Assembly (NCBI GenBank): GCA_002723345.1
Contig: PBNV01000037.1
Coordinates: forward strand, 1-64,000
Source: Rhodospirillaceae bacterium
GTDB lineage: Bacteria > Pseudomonadota > Alphaproteobacteria > Rhodospirillales > UBA2165
Length of the DNA stretch: 64,000 nucleotides
Direction of reading: 5' to 3'
In this document: positions 55,781 through 64,000 of the stretch, one piece after another
How the letters are laid out: each line of letters opens with the position of its first letter
Position numbering within the stretch: the first letter of the stretch is position 1
Translations under genes and position numbers: made by a program
The notes under the pieces: model-generated
Seen by the model: only the letters and a program-made list of their open reading frames with translations
Databases searched by the model: none
Told to the model about the DNA's origin: nothing

Positions 55781-56281
55781 TTAGGCCTCTCCAACAGGAT
55801 CGATGATGGCCGCCTCCAAGGCCTCCGCCGGCGCTTTTCCACCCCAAACCACATACTGAAAAGCAGGATAGAATCGCTCACATTCCGACAAAGATATGTC
55901 CAAGAGATCCTCGAGCTGTTCTGCTGATAGTTTAGAGCTCCGAAGGGGCAAAGCGTGGCGGTACATGGGGAGACCCTCCTCGTGCCAAATACCAAAATGG
56001 CCGAGCCATAATTTGTCGTTCGCAAGAGCGAGAAGTTGGTTAACATGACCTTTTTTAGCGTCTGGAATTCGAACATCAAAAGCACAGGTGAAATGGAAGG
56101 CGGAGACCTCGTTGGACCAGGCGAAATGCAGAGAATAATCGCACCATTTCCCCCGGTATTCTGCGGCCACTTCATCATCGTGGACGCGCCGGCAGGTCCA
56201 GCCCTGCGCGTGGATGAACTGCTCCACCAAATCCAAGGGTAAGTCCTGTGCCGGCTCATGGTGTAAATCTAAAATCGCCAT
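55781..56281 (-). CDS. YbjN domain-containing protein
   Basis: The 166-residue cytosolic protein has the YbjN fold: the first half with WCDYSLHFAWSNEVSAFHF, then RIPDAKKGHVNQLLALANDKLW, and a helical C-terminus around ECERFYPAFQYVVW. YbjN homologues behave as sensory or chaperone-like proteins; no enzyme activity is predicted. It lies just upstream of proC on the same transcript. Confidence 0.8.
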   Translation of the reverse strand: MAILDLHHEPAQDLPLDLVEQFIHAQGWTCRRVHDDEVAAEYRGKWCDYSLHFAWSNEVSAFHFTCAFDVRIPDAKKGHVNQLLALANDKLWLGHFGIWHEEGLPMYRHALPLRSSKLSAEQLEDLLDISLSECERFYPAFQYVVWGGKAPAEALEAAIIDPVGEA

Positions 56282-56496
56282 ACCCGTGTTCCGTCTAATC
56301 CTCTAGCGCATCTGTCGTCAGTTGCAATATTGCACCCAAGGGACAGACATGAGATCAATAATGGATTCTACATGTTGTGTTTAAATTATTCACAACCACT
56401 ATCGATAGCCTGCCAGATGGACATAATGGAAGCAAGAGGGAAACCGGAGACCCGAGCGATTAAACTGTGGATAAGCGCAAGACGCTTGTATTGAGC

Positions 56497-56805
56497 CTAT
56501 TTTTTCGTGCTTTTTCTCGCCGAGGTTGTCTTTTTTCTTGGCCGAGCCTTGGGGGCCAATCTGTCTAATTTGGTCTCCAACTCTTCGATTCTCTTTTCGA
56601 GCGCAGCGTGCTCTGTGCGGGCCTTTGCGGCCATGGCTCTGACGGCGTCAAATTCTTCTCGGTGCACCATATTCATGTCGGACATAAATCTTTCCATACG
56701 ATACCGGACCATGTTTTCGACTTCGTCTTTCAGACCCACCATTGTACCGGCCGCGCTGTTGGCGACTTTAGCCAGATCATCGAAAATTCGATTACGGGTT
56801 TGCAT
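56497..56805 (-). CDS. ubiK: UbiK-family ubiquinone accessory factor
   Basis: The 102-residue protein begins MQTRNRIFDDLAKVANSAAG, typical of UbiK, and has a C-terminal coiled coil (AALEKRIEELETKLDRL) with a lysine-rich tail. UbiK binds lipids and assists assembly of the ubiquinone hydroxylation complex. The frame reaches 56904, but ATG 56805 has GGAGAC in the right place. It is divergent from hldD with about 147 bases between starts. Confidence 0.88.
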   Translation of the reverse strand: MQTRNRIFDDLAKVANSAAGTMVGLKDEVENMVRYRMERFMSDMNMVHREEFDAVRAMAAKARTEHAALEKRIEELETKLDRLAPKARPRKKTTSARKSTKK

Positions 56806-56952
56806 GTTATGTCTCCGGTATCTGATACTTTTGTCAGACAATATGGTCCAAATGCGACGGCGCCGCAACGCTATAGCGATTGCTGGCATAACTTGCGGGC
56901 ACATCGGGCCCGCACTATAACTCTCGGGGTACTAAAAGACGGACACTCAGTT

Positions 56953-57936
56953 ATGAAACTCGTTACCGGCGCCGGCGGCTTTATCGGATCTAACTTGGTG
57001 GCGGCTCTCGAGGCCATGGGCCATAAAATTGCTGTCTGCGATTGGCTGGACGCTCCCGAAAAGATGAGGAACCTTGAAAATCGGCGCATTGCCGAGCGTA
57101 TTTCCCCGGATGGTCTTTTGGCGTTTCTGCGGGAGCGGGCAGGGGAAATTGAAACCGTTTTCCACATGGGGGCGATCTCTTCTACCACCGAGACAAATGC
57201 TGGCCTTATCAACGAGACAAATGTCACTCTTCCGATGCAGATTTGGATGTGGTGCCGAGATAATGAAGTTCCGCTTATTTATGCGTCGTCGGCGGCGACA
57301 TATGGCGATGGCGCCCTGGGATTCCACGATGATGACTCCCTCCAGGCCTTGCAGAGACTCCAGCCGCTAAACCTTTATGGCCAAAGCAAAAATACGTTTG
57401 ATATTTGGGTGGCAGAACAGGTGGCGGGGCGTGCTGCCGCGCCACCGCAGTGGGCCGGGCTCAAGTTTTTCAATGTCTATGGGCCCAACGAATATCACAA
57501 GGGCGGACAAATGAGTGTGGTGCCCCAGATTTTTAAGCAAATCTCTGAAACCGGCCGTGCGCGGCTGTTCCGGTCCCATAATCCAAATTATGAAGACGGG
57601 GGCCAGAGTCGCGATTTTGTGTGGGTTGGTGACTGTGTGGAGGTTATGCTCTGGCTAGAGGCGCAACCGACAGTCTCCGGTGTATTCAACTGCGGAACAG
57701 GACAGGCGAGGAGCTTTCTTGATCTTGCCAACGCGGTGTTCCAGGCCTTGGGCAAGGATGCACTCATCGACTATGTTCCCACGCCCGAGGCGATCCGGGA
57801 TAAATATCAGTATTTCACCGAAGCGAATATGGCGAAACTCAGGGCTGTCGGATATGACAGGTCGTTTACCTCTCTCGAAAATGGTGTCGGCCGTTATGTT
57901 ACCGAACATTTAATGTTGGAAGATGCGTACCTGTGA
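56953..57936 (+). CDS. hldD: ADP-L-glycero-D-manno-heptose 6-epimerase
   Basis: HldD epimerises ADP-heptose for lipopolysaccharide core synthesis. The 327-residue Rossmann protein has VTGAGGFIGSNLVAAL, FHMGAISSTTE, the catalytic Ser-Tyr-Lys with ASSAATYG and LYGQSKNTFD, and FFNVYGPNEYHKGGQMSVV. An open frame extends back to 56608, but ATG 56953 directly starts the nucleotide-binding motif. Confidence 0.93.
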   Translation: MKLVTGAGGFIGSNLVAALEAMGHKIAVCDWLDAPEKMRNLENRRIAERISPDGLLAFLRERAGEIETVFHMGAISSTTETNAGLINETNVTLPMQIWMWCRDNEVPLIYASSAATYGDGALGFHDDDSLQALQRLQPLNLYGQSKNTFDIWVAEQVAGRAAAPPQWAGLKFFNVYGPNEYHKGGQMSVVPQIFKQISETGRARLFRSHNPNYEDGGQSRDFVWVGDCVEVMLWLEAQPTVSGVFNCGTGQARSFLDLANAVFQALGKDALIDYVPTPEAIRDKYQYFTEANMAKLRAVGYDRSFTSLENGVGRYVTEHLMLEDAYL

Positions 57937-58003
57937 GCCCGGGGGCCTGATGGCCATGAAATTCTGAGTTGATCCAAGACTACTTTCCAGGATATCGAGG
58001 AGC

Positions 58004-58801
58004 ATGACTTTTGCTTTGCCGTTTCCCAGCATTGATCCAGTGCTTATTAACATCGGGATGGTTGGCGGTTTTCCGATCGCTATCCGCTGGTATGGCCTTC
58101 TCTGGATAGCGGGATGTGTAGGTGCCTGGTGGTGGGTTATCAAATATTTCGAGCGCTCGCCGGTAGAGGTAGAAAAAAAGCACATCGATGATTTTCTTGT
58201 GTGGGCCGTTCTCGCCACGGTTCTGGGCGGACGGATCGGTTACGGTGCTTTTTATTCCGGGGATAATTTTGATTTTTTCCAGATATGGCAGGGCGGCTTG
58301 TCTTTTCACGGCGGTCTTGTGGGCGTGATAGTGGCGGTGATCGTTTTCGTCAAGATGCGAAAAATACCATTTTGGCAGTTCAGTGATGCTATCGCGTGTG
58401 CTGCCCCCATCGGGCTGTTCGCCGTCAGAATAGCCAATTTCATAAATGGAGAGCTTTATGGTCGAGTGACAAACGTGCCCTGGGGAATGGTGTTTCCGTT
58501 GGGCGGCCCTGAGCCTCGACATCCGAGCCAGCTTTATGAGGCTTTTCTTGAGGGGGCCGTGCTGTTTGCTCTACTGAATGTTCTTTCCCAAAACGATAAA
58601 GTCCGCGAGCGGCCTGGTCTGTTAACGGGCATCTTTATGCTGGGTTACGCCGCCGCCCGGGGACTGGTGGAATTTATCCGCCAGCCGGACCAACATATAG
58701 GCGTATTAGCATTTGGGTTGACCATGGGGCAGTGGCTGTCCATCCCAATACTGCTGTTCGGCTTGTATCTCGTGTTTCGGTCTCATAAAAAAGCTTCGTG
58801 A
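58004..58801 (+). CDS. lgt: prolipoprotein diacylglyceryl transferase
   Basis: Lgt adds diacylglyceryl to the lipobox cysteine of prolipoproteins. The 265-residue membrane protein has PIAIRWYGLLWIAGC, GGRIGYGAFY, GGLSFHGGLVGVI with the essential His-Gly region, NFINGELYGRVTNVPWG split around the Lgt signature, and PRHPSQLYEAFLEG. Its stop overlaps the midA start as GTGA. Confidence 0.95.
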   Translation: MTFALPFPSIDPVLINIGMVGGFPIAIRWYGLLWIAGCVGAWWWVIKYFERSPVEVEKKHIDDFLVWAVLATVLGGRIGYGAFYSGDNFDFFQIWQGGLSFHGGLVGVIVAVIVFVKMRKIPFWQFSDAIACAAPIGLFAVRIANFINGELYGRVTNVPWGMVFPLGGPEPRHPSQLYEAFLEGAVLFALLNVLSQNDKVRERPGLLTGIFMLGYAAARGLVEFIRQPDQHIGVLAFGLTMGQWLSIPILLFGLYLVFRSHKKAS

Positions 58802-59898
58802 GCGCACTATTCGAACATCTTAAATCACGCATTCAAGCCGAAGGCCCCTTGAGCCTGGATACCTACATGGCCGTAGCTCTTGGTCACCCAGAACACGGTT
58901 ATTATCGAACAGGTGATCCCTTCGGCGGCGCCGGCGATTTCGTCACGGCGCCGGAAATCAGTCAAATGTTCGGAGAACTCTTGGGTCTCTGGAGTATGGT
59001 TTGCTGGCGCCAACTGGGCGCCCCGGCGAGCTTCAATCTGGTTGAGCTTGGCCCTGGCCGAGGCACCCTGATGGCCGATAGTATGCGGTTGGTGAGCAAC
59101 GTGTTGCCGTTTTACAATGCCCTCCACGTCCACCTTGTGGAAACGAGCCCGCTGCTACGAAAATATCAGCGAGCCGCTCTCGCCGCGATCGATTGTCCGA
59201 TTCATTGGCATGAGCAGCTCGTCCAAGTCCCGAATGGCCCGTTTGTTCTTCTAGCTAACGAGTTTTTGGATGCTCTGCCCATCCGCCAGTTTGCTGGCAA
59301 GGCTGGCGTCTGGCGGGAGCGGCTGATTGACCTGACGACCGCCGGTGATGCCCTCGAATGGACGTCCAGGGCATTATGTGCGACAGACAGATTGGATGTT
59401 CCGCCGGCGCTTGCAGCAGGGGCGGAAAATCAAATATACGAGGTCTGCCCAGCGGCCCACGCTATTATCCGTGAAATCTCCCGCATGATCATGATGCAAA
59501 AGGGCGTCGCCCTGTTCATCGACTATGGATACGTGTTGCAAACAGGAGGTGATACATTTCAGGCGGTGAAGAATCATAAATATGCTGACCCTCTTCTCCA
59601 TCCCGGGGAAGCTGATTTGACAGCGCATGTCGATTTCGAGTCCGTCTCGCGTCTTGCGGGCCTTGCTGGTGTTCGCGTCAGTGGTCCTGTGACACAAGGG
59701 ACGTTCCTGCGAAACCTTGGCATTGGACAGCGCGCAAAGAGCCTAAAGAAAGCCGCTTCGACAGAGCAAAAGAGGGATATCGAGACGGCCTTGGAGAGAT
59801 TGACTGGTGACGATACTATGGGCAGGCTTTTCAAAGTGATTGCCCTCAGTCATCCGGATTTACCGGAGCCTGAAGGTTTTTGGAGCAATGAAAAATGA
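58798..59898 (+). CDS. MidA/NDUFAF7-like SAM-dependent methyltransferase
   Basis: The 366-residue protein of the MidA family (PF02636) has EHGYYRTGDPFGGAGDFVTAPEIS as two adjacent motifs, VELGPGRGTLMADSMR as the SAM site and LLANEFLDALPIRQF. Eukaryotic NDUFAF7 methylates an arginine in complex I; the bacterial substrate is not established. It starts with GTG 58798 overlapping lgt and its end overlaps pgeF by eleven bases. Confidence 0.9.
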   Translation: MSALFEHLKSRIQAEGPLSLDTYMAVALGHPEHGYYRTGDPFGGAGDFVTAPEISQMFGELLGLWSMVCWRQLGAPASFNLVELGPGRGTLMADSMRLVSNVLPFYNALHVHLVETSPLLRKYQRAALAAIDCPIHWHEQLVQVPNGPFVLLANEFLDALPIRQFAGKAGVWRERLIDLTTAGDALEWTSRALCATDRLDVPPALAAGAENQIYEVCPAAHAIIREISRMIMMQKGVALFIDYGYVLQTGGDTFQAVKNHKYADPLLHPGEADLTAHVDFESVSRLAGLAGVRVSGPVTQGTFLRNLGIGQRAKSLKKAASTEQKRDIETALERLTGDDTMGRLFKVIALSHPDLPEPEGFWSNEK

Positions 59899-60700
59899 TG
59901 TTATTTTCGAGATGATGCTGCCTGACATGCTGAGGTCCGATTTACTGGCCGATAGGAATTGTATAAAACACGGATTCTTCACGCGCGTTGGAGGCGTGAG
60001 CGCTGGTCTTTATGATAGTCTAAATTGCGGGTACGGCTCGAGTGATGCTCCGGAAAATGTGACCGAGAACCGTGTCCGAGCAAAATTTGTTCTGGGCCAT
60101 GGGACGGGAGACCTCCTGACCTGTAATCAAATCCACTCAGCAGAGGTAATATCCGTTGAGACCCCATGGAAGCAAGATTCCGCCCCCGAGGTGGATGGTA
60201 TGGTCACCACGCGCTCCGGAATCGTCCTCGGCATACTTACTGCAGACTGTGCGCCTGTCCTTTTTGCCGATCCGGAAAATCGTGTCATCGCTGCTGCGCA
60301 TGCCGGTTGGAAGGGAGCGCTCGGTGGTATTACTGATCGGACCATAGCTATGATGCTGTCATCTGGAGCGGAACGGGAGAAAATAATTGCTGCTGTCGGA
60401 CCAGCCATCTCTCAAGAGTCTTATGAGGTTGATGCACCGTTTCGGGCCCGATTTGCGGCGGCGGACCCGGCCACAAAAACGTTTTTCATACGAGGGAAAA
60501 AAGGCGGTAAGTTTCAGTTTGACCTGACAGCCTATATCGCCGCTCGGCTCGAGCAGGCTAAAATTACTCAAATTTCAACCTCGAGCAGGGATACGTACTC
60601 AGAGGAGGCTTGCTTCTTTAGCTACCGCCGGTCCGTTCACAAAGGTGAGCCCGACTATGGCCGTGCCCTCTCCATGATTGCTTTAGCACCCGAAAGATAG
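59888..60700 (+). CDS. pgeF: peptidoglycan editing factor PgeF (laccase-domain protein)
   Basis: The 270-residue protein has the metal-binding DUF152/laccase fold with HGFFTRVGGVSAG, TCNQIHSAEVI, TADCAPVLFAD and AAHAGWKGALGGI containing the conserved His-Cys-His set. PgeF removes incorrect amino acids from peptidoglycan precursors. ATG 59888 lies inside the end of midA, while the longer frame from 59840 is less likely. A decayed lipoprotein gene follows. Confidence 0.92.
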   Translation: MKNDVIFEMMLPDMLRSDLLADRNCIKHGFFTRVGGVSAGLYDSLNCGYGSSDAPENVTENRVRAKFVLGHGTGDLLTCNQIHSAEVISVETPWKQDSAPEVDGMVTTRSGIVLGILTADCAPVLFADPENRVIAAAHAGWKGALGGITDRTIAMMLSSGAEREKIIAAVGPAISQESYEVDAPFRARFAAADPATKTFFIRGKKGGKFQFDLTAYIAARLEQAKITQISTSSRDTYSEEACFFSYRRSVHKGEPDYGRALSMIALAPER

Positions 60701-60719
60701 CTGTGGTCAGATTTTTGAT

Positions 60720-61418
60720 ATGCCTCATATGATTATCTTAATTTTGTTCAGTTTCGTAGTTCTTCTTTTCAGCTGCGCGGTTTGACATGGAGCGGGGCGC
60801 CGGCGATGGCGGTCTTCTTGGTCCGAGGTGGGGCTCTAATCAACTCCCCTTGTGACGAGAGATTGCGGACACCCGCCGACTCCTTCAAGGCGCCAGGTAG
60901 CAGGGCGATGCGAGTGCGGACTGATTTCTGCCTCCCCATCACTTCAGAACGGCACCGCCTGTGGCCACTCTTGCGGAATAGTTGGCCGCGAATGGGGCCT
61001 GAGAGTATTTGTGGTGGCCGTGGACGGTGCGCCGTGAGGTGCCATTATTTAGCTACACTGGTCCTTGACTCTCACTCTAAAGCTAAAGGGCACCTGAGTG
61101 GTGATCTCCCGCCAAGGGTTGCATTTTTTGGTTCAGGGTTTGGTCAGTGTCAGCCAACCGAACCAGGGAAAAAGCGGGGTCGCCATTTCCTGGTGCGTAA
61201 GGTCAGGGGATTGCAAGAAATTTGGGGAGATCACCCAGACGAGTTGGGTGCCCCGCGGCGCTTTGAATAACCGCTGAGGCCGATTGGCATTTGCCATCGC
61301 AAAAGCAGAACTTGCGGGAATCGATAGCGTTGTTAAACGCGACGGGTATCGTGATGAAATTCCGTCCAGTTACAAAATACCCTTCCGTGAGAAGACGTTA
61401 GGACATCCGGAATCTTGA
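60720..61418 (+). pseudogene. decayed lipoprotein gene with several frameshifts and stops
   Basis: An ATG at 60720 begins a lipoprotein signal (MIILILFSFVVLLFSCA) that stops at 60783. Further coding-like pieces follow in different frames: PPVATLAE, then GLRVFVVAVDGAP (near 61000-61037), then KAKGHLSGDLPPRVAF, then VQGLVSVSQPNQGKSG and EITQTSWVPRGALNNR from 61131. A TGA at 61275 sits where the context GRLAFAIA suggests Trp-Gly, and the frame ends at 61418. One shift is at a T6 run (61124-61129). The pieces resemble an uncharacterised alphaproteobacterial lipoprotein; that family assignment is from memory. Confidence 0.75.
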
Positions 61419-61449
61419 CCGTTTACAGTCGTTGGACTCATTGTTACAT

Positions 61450-61476
61450 ATTTGCCCAGTCACAGTTTGGGCAAAT
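61450..61476. promoter_or_regulatory. inverted repeat upstream of prs
   Basis: ATTTGCCCA pairs perfectly with TGGGCAAAT across a nine-base spacer, 62 bases before the prs start. It could be an operator for a purine- or PRPP-related regulator or a transcription attenuator; no T-run follows it. Confidence 0.45.
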
Positions 61477-61538
61477 AACTTGAGTGTCGGGGGTAAGTCC
61501 AGGCATCGGCGCATAACGGCCTAGGGGGCCCGAGTTGG

Positions 61539-62471
61539 ATGAAAGTCCTCACCTGTAATAGCAATCGTCCAATCGCAGAGGCGATTTCAGCTTACCTTAA
61601 TTTACCTCTCACCAGTGCCAGCGTCCGTCGCTTTTCGGATATGGAAGTTTTCGTTGAAATCAACGAAAACGTTCGAGGCGAGGATGTGTTTGTTATTCAA
61701 TCCACTTCCTATCCCGCGAACGACAACCTCATGGAATTGCTGGTAACATTGGATGCACTTCGACGCGGATCTGCGCGCCGGATTACAGCTGTGATCCCGT
61801 ATTTTGGGTATGCCCGTCAGGATCGGAAGTCGAGCCCACGTTCCCCTATTTCCGCCAAACTAGTGGCCAATTTGATCACGGAAGCCGGCGCGGATAGGGT
61901 GCTTACGCTTGACCTTCATGCCGGCCAAATTCAGGGATTTTTTGATATTCCTCTCGACAACTTATTTGCCTCGCCCGTTTTCAATAAGGATATTTCAGAA
62001 CGGTATAATGGAGACGGCATCATGATGGTATCGCCGGATGTGGGAGGTGTGGTGCGCGCGCGCGCAATCGCAAAGCGCCTGGATGCTGACCTCGCCATCA
62101 TTGATAAGCGCCGTGAACGGGCCGGGGAGTCAGAGGTCATGAACATTATCGGCGACGTGCAAGATCGTCGGTGCATTCTTATTGATGATATTGTGGACTC
62201 AGCGGGCACTCTCTGCAATGCCGCGACTGCTCTCATGAACTCCGGCGCAAAATCTGTATCTGCGTATGTGACTCATGGTGTGTTATCAGGTGGCGCCGTC
62301 GCCCGGGTGACGGCCTCTCCGCTGGAGAAACTTGTGACGACGGATAGCATCATGGCGACCGAGGCAGTGCGAGTTGCACACAACATAGAGCAATTGACCG
62401 TCGCGCCGCTTATCGCGGAAGCCATGCAGCGTATTAGTCTCGAAAATTCCGTTTCGAGTCTGTTTGACTAG
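61539..62471 (+). CDS. prs: ribose-phosphate pyrophosphokinase
   Basis: Prs makes PRPP from ribose-5-phosphate and ATP, the substrate used by Gpt and purine synthesis. The 310-residue class I enzyme has [53 protein letters not shown] and the PRPP loop [18 protein letters not shown] as separate motifs. It begins with ATG 61539 and is followed by rplY after an 84-base gap with a hairpin. Confidence 0.96.
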   Translation: MKVLTCNSNRPIAEAISAYLNLPLTSASVRRFSDMEVFVEINENVRGEDVFVIQSTSYPANDNLMELLVTLDALRRGSARRITAVIPYFGYARQDRKSSPRSPISAKLVANLITEAGADRVLTLDLHAGQIQGFFDIPLDNLFASPVFNKDISERYNGDGIMMVSPDVGGVVRARAIAKRLDADLAIIDKRRERAGESEVMNIIGDVQDRRCILIDDIVDSAGTLCNAATALMNSGAKSVSAYVTHGVLSGGAVARVTASPLEKLVTTDSIMATEAVRVAHNIEQLTVAPLIAEAMQRISLENSVSSLFD

Positions 62472-62503
62472 CCTGCAATTTCCCTTTAAATCACCGCCTC
62501 CTC

Positions 62504-62533
62504 TGACGCTAGCACCCCTGGAGGCTGGCGTCA
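62504..62533 (+). promoter_or_regulatory. leader hairpin upstream of rplY
   Basis: TGACGCTAGC pairs with GCTGGCGTCA over ten pairs (one G-T wobble) around a ten-base loop, ending 12 bases before the rplY GGAG. No T-run follows, so it is not a classical terminator. A processing site, stability element or L25 autoregulatory target are possible explanations. Confidence 0.5.
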
Positions 62534-62555
62534 TCAAAGCAAAATGGAGATGACA

Positions 62556-63236
62556 ATGGCTGATGCAGTTAGCATTTCTGCTGAAACGCGTGACCGGGCC
62601 GGCAAGGGGGTGGCACGGGCTCAAAGAAGAGCGGGACGCGTACCGGCGGTGATATACGGAAACAAGCAGGATCCCATTATGATTTCCCTTGAAGGTCGGG
62701 AAATTGAAAAATTGATCCAAAGTCCCAAATTTTTTACACAGATTTTTGAAGTTGGTGTTGGTGGTGAAAAACACCAAGTGTTGGCGCGGGACCTGCAACT
62801 CCACCCGGTGACTGACCGGGCGCTTCACATCGATTTTCTGCGGTTTAATGAAGATACTCGGATCGTCTTGTCTATACCAGTGGTGTTTGAGAACGAGGAA
62901 GACAGTCCCGGCTTGAAGCGGGGCGGTGTTCTAAATATCGTTCGCCGTGAGGTCGAGCTATTGTGTTCTCCGCTCAATATCCCGGGCGAACTGACCTTTA
63001 GTCTGGAGGGCCTGGAAATTGGTGACGCGCTGCATATAGGCGCCATTGATCTACCAGAAGGTGTAGCCACAACGACTGATCGCGACTTCACTGTGGCAAC
63101 CATCGCCGCGCCGACGGTAATGCCGAGCGACTCTGAGATAGATGACAGCGAAGCCGATGAAGAGGGTGAAGATGGTGCCGAAGGCGTCGGCGCGAAAAGT
63201 GTCGACGAGCCCGAAGATGACGGTGAGGGAGATTAA
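62556..63236 (+). CDS. rplY: 50S ribosomal protein L25, CTC form
   Basis: L25/CTC binds 5S rRNA. The 226-residue long form has the N-terminal L25 domain (SISAETRDRAGKGVARAQRR, RVPAVIYGNKQDP) and the CTC C-terminal beta domain (LKRGGVLNIVRREVELLCSP in parts), ending in a strongly acidic tail. Three in-frame ATG lie at 62544, 62550 and 62556; GGAG at 62546 best serves 62556. It is followed by pth. Confidence 0.93.
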   Translation: MADAVSISAETRDRAGKGVARAQRRAGRVPAVIYGNKQDPIMISLEGREIEKLIQSPKFFTQIFEVGVGGEKHQVLARDLQLHPVTDRALHIDFLRFNEDTRIVLSIPVVFENEEDSPGLKRGGVLNIVRREVELLCSPLNIPGELTFSLEGLEIGDALHIGAIDLPEGVATTTDRDFTVATIAAPTVMPSDSEIDDSEADEEGEDGAEGVGAKSVDEPEDDGEGD

Positions 63237-63296
63237 TCTCTTTGCCCGCTAGGCTCGTCAGATGTCAACGCTGATACAATTGATAGGAGGTCGGCC

Positions 63297-63887
63297 ATGC
63301 ACCTGCTGGCCGGACTTGGAAATCCCGGAGCGAAATATGCTGGCAACCGGCACAATGTCGGGTTCATGGTGGTGGATGAAATCCACCGCCGGTTTGGTTT
63401 CGCGCCCTTTCGTCTGAAGTTCGACGGAGATTTGTCTGAAGGGTCGATTGGCGGCCACAAGGTTTTTCTTCTGAAACCCAAGACCTTTATGAATGACTCG
63501 GGCAGATCTGTTGCCGCGACTGCTCGTTTTTTCAAAATACCTCCGTCGCGCGTTGTGGTTTTTCATGACGAACTGGATCTTGCACCCGGTAAAATCCGGG
63601 CAAGAACCGGTGGGGGCTTTGCGGGGCATAATGGCCTCAAAAGCATTGCTAAACATTTCAGCCGTGATTTCCGTCGTGTGCGCATTGGCATCGGTCATCC
63701 GGGGGAGAGGGGTCTTGTGACCGGATACGTCCTGAAGGACTTTGCTGACGCGGATATGGTTTGGATGGACAAAACCATTGAGGCGATTGCAGAAGCCTCG
63801 CCGCATATGGTAGCAGACACCGACGCTGAATTTGCGTCCAAGGTGGCGCTATTGCTAAAGCCTCCGGGTCAAAAAAAATCTCCCTAA
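63297..63887 (+). CDS. pth: peptidyl-tRNA hydrolase
   Basis: Pth recycles peptidyl-tRNA released from ribosomes. The 196-residue enzyme has LLAGLGNPGAKYAGNRHNVGF with catalytic Asn-His, KPKTFMNDSGRSV, VVFHDELDLAPGKIR with the catalytic Asp and GGGFAGHNGLKSI. It begins with ATG 63297 behind AGGAGG and stands in the standard order rplY-pth-ychF. Confidence 0.96.
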   Translation: MHLLAGLGNPGAKYAGNRHNVGFMVVDEIHRRFGFAPFRLKFDGDLSEGSIGGHKVFLLKPKTFMNDSGRSVAATARFFKIPPSRVVVFHDELDLAPGKIRARTGGGFAGHNGLKSIAKHFSRDFRRVRIGIGHPGERGLVTGYVLKDFADADMVWMDKTIEAIAEASPHMVADTDAEFASKVALLLKPPGQKKSP

Positions 63888-63923
63888 GCCCCTGAATAAG
63901 AACATTAATAGAGCATTAGAAAA

Positions 63924-64000
63924 ATGGGATTTAATTGCGGCATTGTTGGGTTGCCTAACGTGGGTAAATCGACGCTTTTTAATGCGCTGACGTCTACCGC
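63924..64000 (+). CDS. ychF: ribosome-binding ATPase/GTPase YchF, N-terminus only
   Basis: The 25 complete codons before the window ends read MGFNCGIVGLPNVGKSTLF onward, the characteristic YchF/Obg-like P-loop. The gene runs off the right edge. The order pth-ychF is conserved in many proteobacteria. Confidence 0.92.
   Translation, partial: MGFNCGIVGLPNVGKSTLFNALTST

Noticed and set aside
60782-61270. A single intact gene of 162 codons
   Set aside because: Recognisable fragments lie in different frames on both sides of it, so this frame is a patchwork of a decayed gene rather than an intact one.
60720-61418. UGA read as tryptophan or selenocysteine in the lipoprotein region
   Set aside because: Many genes here end with TGA, and the region also contains frameshifts, so a pseudogene explains the stops better than recoding.
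1-64000. CRISPR array, prophage, insertion sequence or antiphage defence island
   Set aside because: No repeat-spacer pattern, transposase, integrase, phage structural gene or recognisable defence gene was seen in the window.

Overview
The window looks like chromosome from a marine-type alphaproteobacterium, probably Rhodospirillales-like. This rests on gene content and order: uvrC-pgsA next to molybdenum-cofactor genes, ilvE divergent from a PetP/PetR-like regulator pair and an EnvZ-like kinase, an alphaproteobacterial RpoH, DUF1491, UbiK, a COQ9-like TetR protein, and pgeF-prs-rplY-pth-ychF. The species assignment is inference. I found no rRNA, tRNA, CRISPR array, insertion sequence or prophage.

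Region by region: (1) 1-5.2 kb holds catabolic and redox genes: a partial PEP-mutase-family gene, an extradiol-dioxygenase-like VOC protein, PPK2, a YghU-type glutathione transferase, a TauE/SafE exporter and a deiodinase-like redoxin. (2) 5.2-24.5 kb is a nearly complete purine catabolic island. The minus-strand operon puuE-uraD-alc-allA, followed by an FAD monooxygenase, faces uraH, an NCS2 permease, puuD, xdhAB, a four-gene BMP-type ABC importer and guaD. gpt lies just beyond. Together they can import purines, convert guanine to xanthine and urate, and degrade urate to glyoxylate and urea. (3) 24.7-29.5 kb combines a VUT-family transporter, tgt and queA (queuosine) with a NifU-like protein and selD. 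(4) 29.5-36 kb has flavin- and zinc-dependent oxidoreductases, an acyl-CoA dehydrogenase, a transglutaminase-like protein and a cation antiporter. (5) 36-43 kb holds folate genes (an SDR and folB), uvrC, pgsA and the cofactor genes mobB, moeA, moaD and moaE; the cofactor is needed by XdhAB. (6) 43-50 kb has hydrolases, three metallo-beta-lactamase-fold proteins and an LhgO-like oxidase. (7) 50-57 kb is regulatory and housekeeping: ilvE, petP/petR-like genes, a sensor kinase, rpoH, proC, ubiK and hldD. (8) 58-64 kb is lgt-midA-pgeF, a decayed lipoprotein gene, then prs-rplY-pth-ychF.

The strongest non-obvious result is that selD is itself a selenoprotein gene. A conventional open reading frame starts too late, at 29147. 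The true N-terminus lies upstream across an in-frame TGA at codon 17, exactly where the Sec/Cys of SelD sits, followed by a bacterial-SECIS-like hairpin. The organism should therefore carry selA, selB and selC elsewhere. Other points of interest are a heavily frameshifted lipoprotein pseudogene at 60720-61418, a bacterial deiodinase-like protein with Cys at the Sec position, a 31-codon micro-ORF joining xdhA to xdhB through ATGA overlaps at both ends, and a perfect 11-bp inverted repeat between ilvE and the MarR-family gene.
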